In this document: one piece after another, positions 9,786-18,872 of the stretch
Position numbering within the stretch: the stretch's first letter is position 1
Layout: each line of letters starts with the position of its first letter
NCBI GenBank assembly: GCA_028583605.1
Contig: CM053328.1
Coordinates: 34,083,578-34,147,577, forward strand
DNA length: 64,000 nt
From: Dastarcus helophoroides
Taxonomy: Eukaryota; Arthropoda; Insecta; Coleoptera; Bothrideridae
Reading direction: 5' to 3'
Position numbers and translations under genes: made by a program
The notes under the pieces: generated by a model
What the model was told of the DNA's origin: nothing
What the model saw: the letters and a program-made list of their open reading frames with translations, nothing else
Database searches by the model: none

Positions 9786-10939
9786 GGATCAAATTTGGAG
9801 GATTACCCCCCGGGTTCGAACCCGATATAATAACTTTTTTTTATTTTTTTTAATATATAAACTAAAAGTAATATATACCCTATGATTCCTTTGCGTAAAG
9901 ACTTAGAAAAGTTTTTCAATGACGAGCAACTGGCAATTAAATATTTTTACGACAAAAATATTTTATGCTACATTCCTTGTTGCCCTGTTGATGGTTCTTC
10001 AATGAAACAAATCTCTTCTTTAAGGTATAAATGCAGAAAAAAAACACATAGAAAGATATATTCTGCTCTTACGCAAACTATATTCAAAAATTTGCAAATA
10101 AAAATAAATGATCTAATTTATTTGATGCATATGTGGATCTGTGAAGTATCCGTCAAGTCAATTCTTCTTCTAACAGGCCATGGATCAGATACAATTAACA
10201 GGATATTTAAGTTGTTTAGAAAGGCTATAGCCTTACAGGTGGAGCAGAGTGAAATTAAGATTGGAGGTCCAAATGTCATCGTGCAACTTGATGAAAGCAA
10301 ATTTGGTAAGAGAAAATACCACAGGGGACATAGGGTTGAAGGAGTATGGGTATTTGGAGGCGTGGAAATTTCTGAGGAACGAAAAATGTTCGCAGTAGTT
10401 GTGGATAAGAGAGATAGTGTCACTTTAAACGAATTGATTTTAAAACATGTCCTCCCTGGTTCCATAGTCATAACTGATGGGTGGAAAGGATATTGTTTAT
10501 TCAAAGATAATTCCCTATATATGCATCATTGGGTAAATCATTCAATTAGCTTTATAAACTCTGAAGGATATCATACAAATAACATCGAGGGAACGTGGAA
10601 TGGTATGAAGATTAAAATAAAACCTCAAAATAGAGTTAGGGGTAGAATGCAGGGCTACTTATTTGAATTTATTTGGAGGAGAAGAAATATTAATAATCTA
10701 TGGAACGCGTTTTTAATTGCTCTACAGAGTTAATAAATTGGATTTAAGTTCGGTGTTTTATTCGGTCTAATTTAGATATTCTAAATTCATTTGTTATTTT
10801 ATTTGCTTAGTTTCATCTTTATTTTACACAAAAAAATTTGTTCAACTTAGGTCTTGAACCCAAACCTCTTCATAAAAAAATAAAAAAAAAGTTATTATAT
10901 CGGGTTCGAACCAGGGGGGTAATCCTCCAAATTTTAACC
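9786..10939 (+). mobile_element. Merlin DNA transposon, intact-looking
   Basis: A 1,154-bp element with long inverted repeats (about 60 bp, a few mismatches) and an exact 9-bp target duplication AAAAGTATT at 9777-9785 and 10940-10948. Nine-bp duplications fit the Merlin superfamily. The inverted repeat includes GGTTCGAACCCGATA, a palindrome resembling a tRNA gene B box. It carries one uninterrupted transposase gene and is inserted just upstream of the hAT transposase on the opposite strand, so it is younger than the hAT. Confidence 0.93.
9882..10733 (+). CDS. Merlin transposase (IS1595/ISXO2-like DDE)
   Basis: 283 residues. N-terminal cysteines (about residues 29-51) suggest a zinc ribbon. 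The catalytic core reads LDESKFGKRKYHRGHRV (D137), VWVFGGVE, VITDGWKGY (D199) and HTNNIEGTWNGMK (E236). This is the ISXO2-like signature, with 36 residues between the second aspartate and the glutamate. The C-terminal RRRNINNLWNAF helix is typical. The first ATG at 9882 is preceded by AT-rich terminal sequence with no other in-frame start. Length matches the family and no defect is visible. It cuts at the 9786-10939 ends. Confidence 0.93.
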   Translation: MIPLRKDLEKFFNDEQLAIKYFYDKNILCYIPCCPVDGSSMKQISSLRYKCRKKTHRKIYSALTQTIFKNLQIKINDLIYLMHMWICEVSVKSILLLTGHGSDTINRIFKLFRKAIALQVEQSEIKIGGPNVIVQLDESKFGKRKYHRGHRVEGVWVFGGVEISEERKMFAVVVDKRDSVTLNELILKHVLPGSIVITDGWKGYCLFKDNSLYMHHWVNHSISFINSEGYHTNNIEGTWNGMKIKIKPQNRVRGRMQGYLFEFIWRRRNINNLWNAFLIALQS

Positions 10940-11388
10940 AAAAGTATTAAACAGTAACAATATAAATTACAATTAATACCTGGTGTAGGTTTAGCCGATA
11001 AAACGAAATAGCTAATCATACTTAATAGTTGCGAATAATTAAATTATTATTTTAAATAATGCTTATAAATATTTAATTAAGATTCAAATAATTTTATTTA
11101 AAATATATCTCTTATATACTTGCCCAATTAATTTAAAGAACACTAATATTTCATTAATACTTACAAATGAAACAACCCGCAAGAGAAATTGACTGTAGCG
11201 TACAAACACTAACTTCAGAATGAAAATTTAACACTATATTCTGCAAAATTAGATTCCAAGAATTAATCCTAATGGCATGCAATTCAAATGTTATTATTTT
11301 AATAGTCATAAATTTCTCAGAAGTGTAAATACAAGTCAGTTTTAAACGCACTGTATTTCAGATTTATTAAATAAACATCATTTTTATA

Positions 11389-12020
11389 CAGAGACTAAAT
11401 AGACTGAACATTTCAATGCTGTCTCATGCGTTCAGTTGAAGCTAAAATGCGGGGTAGTGGGAAGCTGCATCCCACTACTCTTGGACATGGCCGGATTAAG
11501 TTAAATTTATAAATACGAAACTTGCCGCGTAACGGTTCTAACGTTTTAGATGAAACTTTAGAATTAGGGGCTTTTGGACCAATAGGATAATTTTTACAAG
11601 TGCTTTTTGGTAAAAGTTCAGGAGAACTATTTTCAAAGACATCTTGGTTTAATAGTAAAATAATTTTCTTTCAATACGCGACGCCTGTGTACAATATTGT
11701 TAAGCCGGTGCTGTAAACACGTCATGATTGCAGTGAAATGGCGGCGCGCGCACGCCGATAATTGAATATTTATATATTTCATTTTTACCTACCCAAAGAA
11801 TGAAACTCTTGATTTTCCTTCACTAATGTGTTCACTGAGGTTTCAACAATGATCCACAATACACTTCCCCATATTTTCAGGCCGTTTTCTAAAAAAAACC
11901 CCGATGTTATGTTCGCAACGGTCTGTCAAATAATGAGAGTGCTGGGTTGAGCTAGGCTTCCGCCAGGCTTTCAACTGGCTTCACTGCTTACCGTCTTACG
12001 TTCGGTCTATTTAGTCTCTG
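11389..12020. mobile_element. Non-autonomous hAT-type element (MITE)
   Basis: 632 bp with 22-bp inverted ends (CAGAGACTAAATAGAC...; about two mismatches) and a flanking 8-bp duplication TTTTTATA / TTTATATA with one mismatch (11381-11388 and 12021-12028). The CAG start and 8-bp duplication fit hAT. No reading frame of note. It is inserted in the 5' region of the larger hAT and has ends of a different subfamily, so it was moved by another transposase. Confidence 0.82.
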
Positions 12021-12282
12021 TTTATATACGTTTTTATATGTATTGTATAAGTTTTTATCATAAGCCGAAGTATTATGCTGATTTTGTAATATCCCAATTC
12101 AAATAAATTTTATATGGGTAGCAAAAAGTAGCAGCAGCAAAAACGTTATCTACCGACAAAAGCTTTAAATAGAAAACAGAATTGCAAAAGTGCAAAGAAA
12201 AAGAACTTAATAAAACCATTTCAAATGTCAAAACAAACTAATAAAAATAATGATAATATAAAAATTATATCCTTTCTATGAG

Positions 12283-12732
12283 CTAATCACAGAAAACATT
12301 TGAATAAAAAGTATTTGTACTTTTTAAGTTAAAGTTTTTATGAGATACTTTTCGCAAACCCCGAACTTGCGAGTGATCGACCAAAATTGGTCTCGCGATC
12401 GACTTGTTGGCCAACCCTGATCTATAGATTCCCTGCAGCTCGTTGACTAGATTGAGATCTCTGGTTACATTTGGCAGGTTAAACTCTGTAATTTGGTTGA
12501 CTGAGTTTATGGCATACCTGGTTCTCTTAAGTTCCTCTCGGTTACGCCAATTTTGGATATGAGATACCGCTACCTCGATGATGATTTCGTCGGGATTTGT
12601 AAGTTTTATTAGAATGTCTGGCTTATTGTGGTATAGTCGTCTTTCGGTCAGGATCTTTTGACCAGCTTGCACTGTCGCCTGGCGGTTTTGCAGTTTGAAC
12701 ACGGCATTACAGGTAGCTTGGCCGAATTGCAA
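12283..12732 (-). pseudogene. R4-like element, restriction-like endonuclease domain
   Basis: Contains the active-site run HNKPDILIKLTNPDE...IEVAVSHIQNW, a PD-(D/E)xK-like nuclease signature as in R2/R4-type elements, followed by RTRYAINSV and LNLVNELQGIYR. At 12428 the homology stops; the remaining codons down to 12283 are hAT sequence read through. The true continuation is at 7401-7612. Confidence 0.82.
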
Positions 12733-13293
12733 GTTTCGGGTTTAATGCTGTGGCGCTCTTAAGATCTTCAGCAAGGTCTTGAGGGTCCAATATACTACGT
12801 TGTCATGTCGAGTGACATATGCATTATCAATACAAGCAGCGGAAACGTGATAGGCTGCTTCTCTTTTGTTACACCTTCGTCTGCAGTTGCGCTGATGCGG
12901 TTGGGCACCCAGTCCATGCATCTGTTCTTCCGCGGCGGTTGCTAGTATTCCTCTTCTCCAGGTGTCGAGATTAGGGGATGAAAATACTGGGAATGAGATA
13001 TTTATTATTTTTCTCCTGTAGGACTACTTTGCCATAGTGCATGTTTCTGGATCATTCTTTTTATAAATTTTCTAAATATTTTTCGTTTATGTCGCTGGTG
13101 ATCTTGTAACAACACTTCTTGACGTCTTCTTCATTTGGTATGTTGACTTGATACTTTTGCGTGATTGTTTTCATATCACTAAGGGGATTTCTGCAATCAG
13201 TTTTTTGTTTAAGGTTTTGCGTGACTTAAGACATCTTTTTAGCTCCTTGTGTTTCAATGGTATATTCCTTTCTTAACGAAGCTTAAAAAACTA

Positions 13294-13470
13294 AAATACA
13301 AGTCTTGTCCCCTGAAACCAAGAAATATTAGAAAACAACAAAGGTTGCGCTAACGCGTTTTGATAGCCAAGTTATCATCTTCATGGAAATACTAACACTT
13401 AATTCAAAAATTAACCCTTATATACTGGGAATATTCACTTCGTGCTTAGTTCCGTCTCGTGCTCTATAGA
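13294..13470 (-). repeat. Half unit of the dispersed palindromic (Penelope-like terminus) family
   Basis: Interrupts R4-like copy B. It contains the family core CTTGTCCCCTGAAACCAAGA, the ACAACAAAGGTTGCGC segment and a CTAACGCGTTTTGATAGCC...CATCTTCA block. Only one arm is present, followed by about 70 bp of other sequence. The minus strand gives a weaker version of the hammerhead-like core seen at 58915-58957. Confidence 0.65.
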
Positions 13471-13982
13471 TCTTATACCCAGTCCGCCTTTTCTGTTCGG
13501 TAAATATGCGGCGTTAGATGATGTTTTTCCCTTCATTTTGTGTCCAGTTAATTTCTTTCGAACTCTGGAGTCCATGTCTCTGCATCTTTTGAGGGTCGTC
13601 CTTTTTCGTCAGGGTATAATTCGCTCTTACGTACATTACAGCTGGGATCTCTGTCATTTATAATGATGCTTTGTGGTAAGGCTTGATTGAAAGATGGTTT
13701 CGATATTTTCATCCAGTTTTGTCTCTACTTTTTCGAAATTCTGCAGTGTATCCCGTTCACGTTGTTCAAGTCCTTTTTTGTACTCTTCCCTCAGTTGGGG
13801 TTGGAAGGGCGCGTTGTGAGTTTGTTCTTCCACGTTTGTAGCGTTCTTGGAGTACATACCGCACTTGCCGATATTTAATTTCAAGCCTATTTACGTGACC
13901 TTTGGTGAGCTGCATGGTTATTAATTTAATACCAATTTTTTGTGGGCGCATGACATTTGAAGTCATTTATGAACGCTATAGT

Positions 13983-14357
13983 ACAAAATAACTTACAACC
14001 AGAGGTTAACTCTCGGCTTATCTCTTTGTGGACGATGCCAACAGCTCGTGACCTCGAATTCTTCTAAACTGCTTTTTTACATGGGCGTACTGCACTTTAT
14101 TTCAATTAATATGTTATGTATTGTTGGAATTACTTTAAAGAGTTAAATCTTGCAATGAAAACAGTAAAACGAAATAAGATACTTCAATCCTAAAGAAAAA
14201 GGTCGATAGAGCTGGTTGTACAACCGGACTGGATTCCTTTAGAATTTCGAATCTTCTCATTTCTACTGCATTGCCAGTTTCAACATAGATTTTTGACATA
14301 ATCGGGCTTGAAGATCACGTGATGAGAGTTGGCCTTCTGGTTGTTATTTATTTTGTG
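13983..14357. mobile_element. Short MITE, 375 bp, unassigned superfamily
   Basis: Inverted ends ACAAAATAACTTACAACCAGA and, reversed, ACAAAATAAATAACAACCAGA, flanked by an exact 8-bp duplication GCTATAGT at 13975-13982 and 14358-14365. It splits the reverse transcriptase of R4-like copy B next to the catalytic motif. No ORF. An 8-bp duplication fits hAT or P-type elements; the ends do not begin CAG, so I leave it unassigned. Confidence 0.8.
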
Positions 14358-15859
14358 GCTATAGTCTTGTGTTTCCCCTTAGTTTCTTTGCGAAAATCTG
14401 GGTTAGTTCGAACATCTGGGATAATACCCTCTGTCATTAGAATAAACAAGAGTGGGCTAATGGAATCGCCTTGTAAGAGACCTCTACGTACTGGAATTGG
14501 TTTGGTTTTCTTCTTTTCTATTTGGATCTAAATGTTCATAGTTTGATCGCATTCATCAATGCATGCCGAATGTTCTGGTGAAGTGGGAGGCCATCGGTAA
14601 GTCTTTTCAGACATCAGTGATGTAGACCTCTTCAACATCAAACCATGACGAAACGTTATTGGTCCTGTTCATTTTGGCCAAGGAAGTGATGCTTTTGTTG
14701 AGTAGCAGTTCATGAACTGTGGCCCAAACATTCTCTCTTGCCATCTGGTTCAGTCAGGCACTGGATTTTTAATAAAATCTGTCATAACTGCTGTGGTCAG
14801 CTTATAATCCGTGTTGAGCAGTGAAATTGGGCAGTATTTTGCAGGATTTGTGTCCTTTCTTTTCCAACAGGATTACAGTGGCTCTGACATCTGAATCGGT
14901 GAACTTTGCTTTGTTGTGCAGGATATCAGTGGTGTAGCTGACTAATTTTTTGCTCCTGATAATACTTTGTACAGGTATGTTGGTATTTGATCTTCGGCTG
15001 CAGCTTTTCAAGGTGCAATCTCTCTTAAGGATTTGTTCACCCCTCCACTGTTCAATAATGTCAGCCGTCAGTTGATTTTTGGAGAATTTATTGAGATTTC
15101 TTAACCATTTATTAAAGATTGGAGTAGCAGTGTTTCCCTTTGCTTGTTTTTAAAGATTACTGTAGAATTCTTCCGCTACTTGGTTGGTTATCTTTATTGT
15201 TGTTCAGAACTTCTAACAGATGGTTTGTTCTCGAATCTGTACGTTAGTTGGAACACTTGGTCCATTCTTTTGGGCTCAATCAATCTTTCCTGCAGCACTC
15301 TTTGTCTCCCCTCGTAGATGTTATGTATTATCTTGGTGTCATTTTAAGTCTTTTTATTGCTTTCATTTCCCCTAGAAGCCTCCTGCTTAGGTTTTTTACC
15401 ACCTTTTTTGCATTATTTCATTTGGCCTTTTGATGTGGTTTTCAAGTTTTTTGATTTTTCTCTCTGTAATGAGGTGCTTGGGTTTATAAGCCCCCATTTT
15501 TCCTAATATTGTTTTTCTCAGCAAAACCCCTCCTACATATATTGCCTAAGTGTGTGCTATTTTGTATTTTATTTATTTTACCTTGTAATATCTTGTTGAT
15601 TTTGTCCAAAACTTTTGTATTGGTGGCTCCAAGGAAAAACTTTTTAATTTCGTTACACTTCGATGATTAAAACATTTTAAAATCTTTTTCAGGTGCAAGT
15701 CATTCTGTCTCCTTCTGGCAGGTGTGGTTGTTCCTTTGGGGTTCGCTCTCGAGTTGATGGAGTTCGATTTAGGGATGGTGTAGAACGGTTAATTGTTGGT
15801 TGGGTTCTGTTTACGTTTAAAGGTGTTTGCGCCTCTGAAGATGCATTTCGCCAAAGTTT

Positions 15860-17480
15860 AATCCACTGGCAAAAGGTAACCCCATTATGCCTTCAAAACT
15901 CTGCGAGAAGGATACGGAAACAAGGATAGATGGCGATGAATCTCCTTAAAAAAGGATAGGTTGTAATTTTTAGGGAAAATTCCTTTCGGTAACGAGTTCC
16001 ATAGCTTGGAAGTTCTATAGAAAAAAGAGTCTCCGTAGACAGAAGTCCTCACTGTGCCAAGCTGGACCGCACAGGAATTTGCTGTCTCCGACTGTCTTGT
16101 ACACCCCAAGAATCTTGCTCTTGGGGGATCAATCATGTTAGTTCTTGCGAGCATCTTCTGTGATTAGTATTTGTAGAAAAGAGACAAGTCACCAACCATC
16201 CGCCTGTGCTCTAGTGTTTTGAGAGAATCGGTCAAACTCTCGTCATCAATTAGGCGAATCGCTCTTCTTTGAATTGAATCCAAAAGAGCTAAAGTGTGCT
16301 TAGGGACTAAACTCCAAACATGAGAACAGTATTCTAGTGTTGGTCCCAACTTGAGCTTTGTGTAGTGTGAGTAGCTGATGAGATGTGAAGTACTTTTTAG
16401 CTCTAAAAAGAAAGCCTGGTTTTCTAAGAGACGGATTTGGCAATGGCGAGCACATGGTCGTTCCAAGAGAGGCTAGTGCTAGCATTCAGTTCCAGGATAG
16501 ATAGATTAGATCCTAATCGGAAGAATTTTACCGTCCTTTAGTAGTGTTTGCTGCATTATCCCTTGGTGTTTTCTTAGAGAAAACCGCGGCCTGAGTTTTT
16601 AAAGCGTTGAAGTCGACCAATTTTTTTTACCCCATTCCAGAATGATTTCGAGATCCCGATTAATCAATCATCTGTATCTGCTGTTCCCTTAGGTCGATCT
16701 GAAGCAACGACGGATAATGGTTTGTCGGAGAAAAAAGATGACACAAGGCTACTATCATTTGCGTAACTGTATATCGAATTGGAAGTTGAAACTAAGAGAT
16801 CGTTTATATGTAACAGAAACAGAGTAGGAGACATTACAGACTCCTGAGGCATCCCTGCATTAATTGCAAATGTCTCGGATGGGATGCCTTTGACGACCAC
16901 TTGAAGAGATTTGTCAGCGAGAAAATTGGATATCAAATCACAGAGTCCAGGAGGAAGACAATAAGATGTTAATTTGGCGAGAAGAGATCGGTGCCTGACT
17001 CTGTTAAAGGTCTTTGAGATATCCAATGCCACAATCCTAGCCTCACCATGTTTTTCCATAGCTGAGTTACAGATATGAGTAACATATGCAAGTAGATCGA
17101 CAGTGAAGCATTCTGGTCTAAAACCGTATTGCCTGTCCGAAATGATTCTATTTTCCTTCAGATATTTGAGAATCTCGATGTTGATAACCTTTTCCATCAC
17201 TTTAGAGATAACGGGTAACAAAGATAAAGGGCGATAGTTATTAGCCAGATTCCTTTTTTTTCTTTCTAGGGACAGACTTCACCCTAACAGATTTCCAGAT
17301 GTTAGGGAATACACCTTTGTTGTAAGAGACTGTGAACAATTTGTTTAAGTCGGGAGTCAACTCTGGGGCGCACTTCTTAAGAATAATAGCGGGGATATCA
17401 TCAGGGCCAGAAGCTTTCGAGGTGTCGAGCTCAAGGAGAATCTTCCTGATTGTTGTCTGAAAACAACTTCAGGCATCGAA
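15860..17480 (-). pseudogene. Non-LTR reverse transcriptase pseudogene
   Basis: Three open pieces of one decayed ORF2. About 16664-17260 has the RT start (LLPVISKVMEKVI, DRQYGFRP, ALDISKTFNRVRH, AGMPQESVMSPTLF and SYANDSSL, where the catalytic YADD is YAND). About 16164-16466 has LEYCSHVWS and LDSIQRRAIRLI. About 15885-16154 has FFYRTSKLWNSLP and the terminal FPYPSRRVLKA. The changed catalytic aspartate and the frameshifts make it inactive. It lies between R4-like copies B and C. It belongs to the Jockey/CR1-like group; clade uncertain. Confidence 0.82.
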
Positions 17481-17584
17481 GTGTCAACCTTGGGAAGAAT
17501 AGGAAGTTCTGCGTTTCGAGAGTTATTTGATTCTTCGCTGACTGGGCTGTTGACTGGAAATCGTTATCTTCTGACGAACTGTCA

Positions 17585-17750
17585 GTTTTCTAATTTTTCT
17601 TTCTGTGATTATATGCTTGGGTTTGTAAATTTTCATTATGCCTAATACTGTCTTCCTCTGTTACCCGAGTGTCAGCACTACTTTGTATTTTATTTATCTT
17701 ATCTGCAATATATTGTTCTCGTTTAGGGACGCTGCATTCGAGAGTTTCAG
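17585..17750 (-). mobile_element. R4-like non-LTR copy C (short fragment)
   Basis: Matches the N-terminal coding region of copies A, B and D (ATAAAATACAAAGTAGTGCT..., GACAGTATTAGGCATAATG...), with about 165 bp retained. It is separated from copy B by the non-LTR pseudogene at 15860-17480. Confidence 0.6.
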
Positions 17751-17754
17751 GAAA

Positions 17755-18560
17755 ACCTGAATTTTTCCATTTCTTTTTTCTGATTGGAACATTCGATCAA
17801 ATTTTTTTCTGAAGCAAATTATTCTCACCGTCTCACGGATAGTCATAGCGCAATTTGGTTTTCAGATTCCTATTCTACTGTCCCGAAAACTCTACGAAAA
17901 TGCTATAAACTCATTTTCGAAAAATTGAAAATTTTTCAAGTTTTGTATCAAGACCCCCTGAATTTATTAGGTAACTTTAAACTCTCATATCTTCCAAACC
18001 AAAAGTCGTAGTTCAATTTGGTTTTTGGTTTCGGAATCTACGGATCAAAAGTCTCTATGATAGGGTAGTTTTAAATTTTTGGACTTAGGAAATTTGATAA
18101 AAATTTGAAAATTTCGAAATTTTGGAGGCTTGTATCTCGTAAACGGATAGTCATAGCGCAATTTAGTTTTCAGATTCCTATTCTACGACCTGAAAAACTA
18201 TACGAAAATGCTATAAACTCATTTTCTAAAAGTTGAAAATTTTTCAAGTTTTGTATCAAGGGGGAACCCTTTGACTTTTTTCCCTAATTTTAAACTCTCA
18301 TATCTTCCAAACCAAAAGTCGTAGCCCAATTTGGTTTTCAGATTCGTAATCTACGGGACAAAATCTAACTGATAGGAAGGATACTTTTAAATTTTGACTT
18401 TAGAAAATTTGAAAAGTTCGAAAGTTTAGAGGCATGTATCTCGCGAACGGATAGTCGCAGCTCAATTTGGTTTTCAAATTCCTATTCTACGCCCCGAAAA
18501 CTCTATGAAAATACAATAAACTCATTTTCGAAAAATTGAAAAATTTTCAAGTTTTGTATT
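17755..18560. repeat. 313-bp dimeric satellite array, left part
   Basis: The landmark ACTCTCATATCTTCCAAACC recurs at 17981 and 18294 (period 313). Within each period a related half-unit (GTATCTCGTAAACGGATAGT...CAATTTGGTTTTCAGATTC) shows that the 313-bp unit is a diverged dimer of about 156 bp. It resumes at 21719-21890 after the transposon insertion. No gene. Confidence 0.82.
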
Positions 18561-18872
18561 TGGGGCCGTTCATAAATTACGTAAGAAGTTTTGAGGGCTA
18601 TTTTGACCTCCTCTCCCTCTATTGTAAGACATCATAAGATTTCAACTACTCCCCCCTATCTCTTAATGAGAAATTTTCGTAAGAAATGTATGCATCAATA
18701 AAATACAACTCCGTTAGTTTTAAAAATACCTTTTATTATCATCTTATTATTATAAATATCATTAACTCACTTGAATAACATTAATCTTATCAACCTATCA
18801 CAGTTTGGACCAGAATTAGTTTAGTAAAACCTAAGTAAAACTCTAATTATTATTTATCGACGCACTGACTAA

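Larger units (their letters stand above)
7621..12419 (-). mobile_element. hAT DNA transposon, nearly complete, with two nested insertions
   Basis: The termini are inverted: CAGGTGTGGCCAAC on the left and GTTGGCCAACCCTG on the right. They are flanked by an exact 8-bp target-site duplication ATCTATAG at 7613-7620 and 12420-12427. Sub-terminal TCGCGATCGAC motifs occur near both ends (about 7675 and 12390). It inserted in R4-like copy B. Internally it carries one transposase gene on the minus strand, a Merlin element (9786-10939) and a small hAT derivative (11389-12020). The remaining stretches 10949-11380 and 12029-12380 are non-coding 5' sequence of the hAT in which I see no gene. Confidence 0.93.
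7173..15760 (-). mobile_element. R4/Dong-like non-LTR retrotransposon copy B, decayed, hosting several insertions
   Basis: A minus-strand element reading from about 15760 down to its 3' end at about 7173 (ending in AATAAATAAATAA). Its pieces are the N-terminal region 15010-15650, reverse transcriptase 13650-13974 and 14366-15010, the C-terminal reverse transcriptase/CCHC region 12733-13290, the endonuclease (12428-12732 continued at 7401-7612) and the 3' UTR. It is interrupted by a hAT at 7621-12419, a palindrome-family unit at about 13294-13470 and a small MITE at 13983-14357. Frames contain many stops. Alignment to copy D (38391-41934) defines the breakpoints. C-terminal PD...EVAVS residues and a CCHC motif identify a restriction-like-endonuclease non-LTR element. 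Confidence 0.82.

Noticed and set aside
9800..9830. tRNA gene at the Merlin end
   Set aside because: Only a B-box-like palindrome is present; there is no A box, anticodon arm or acceptor stem.
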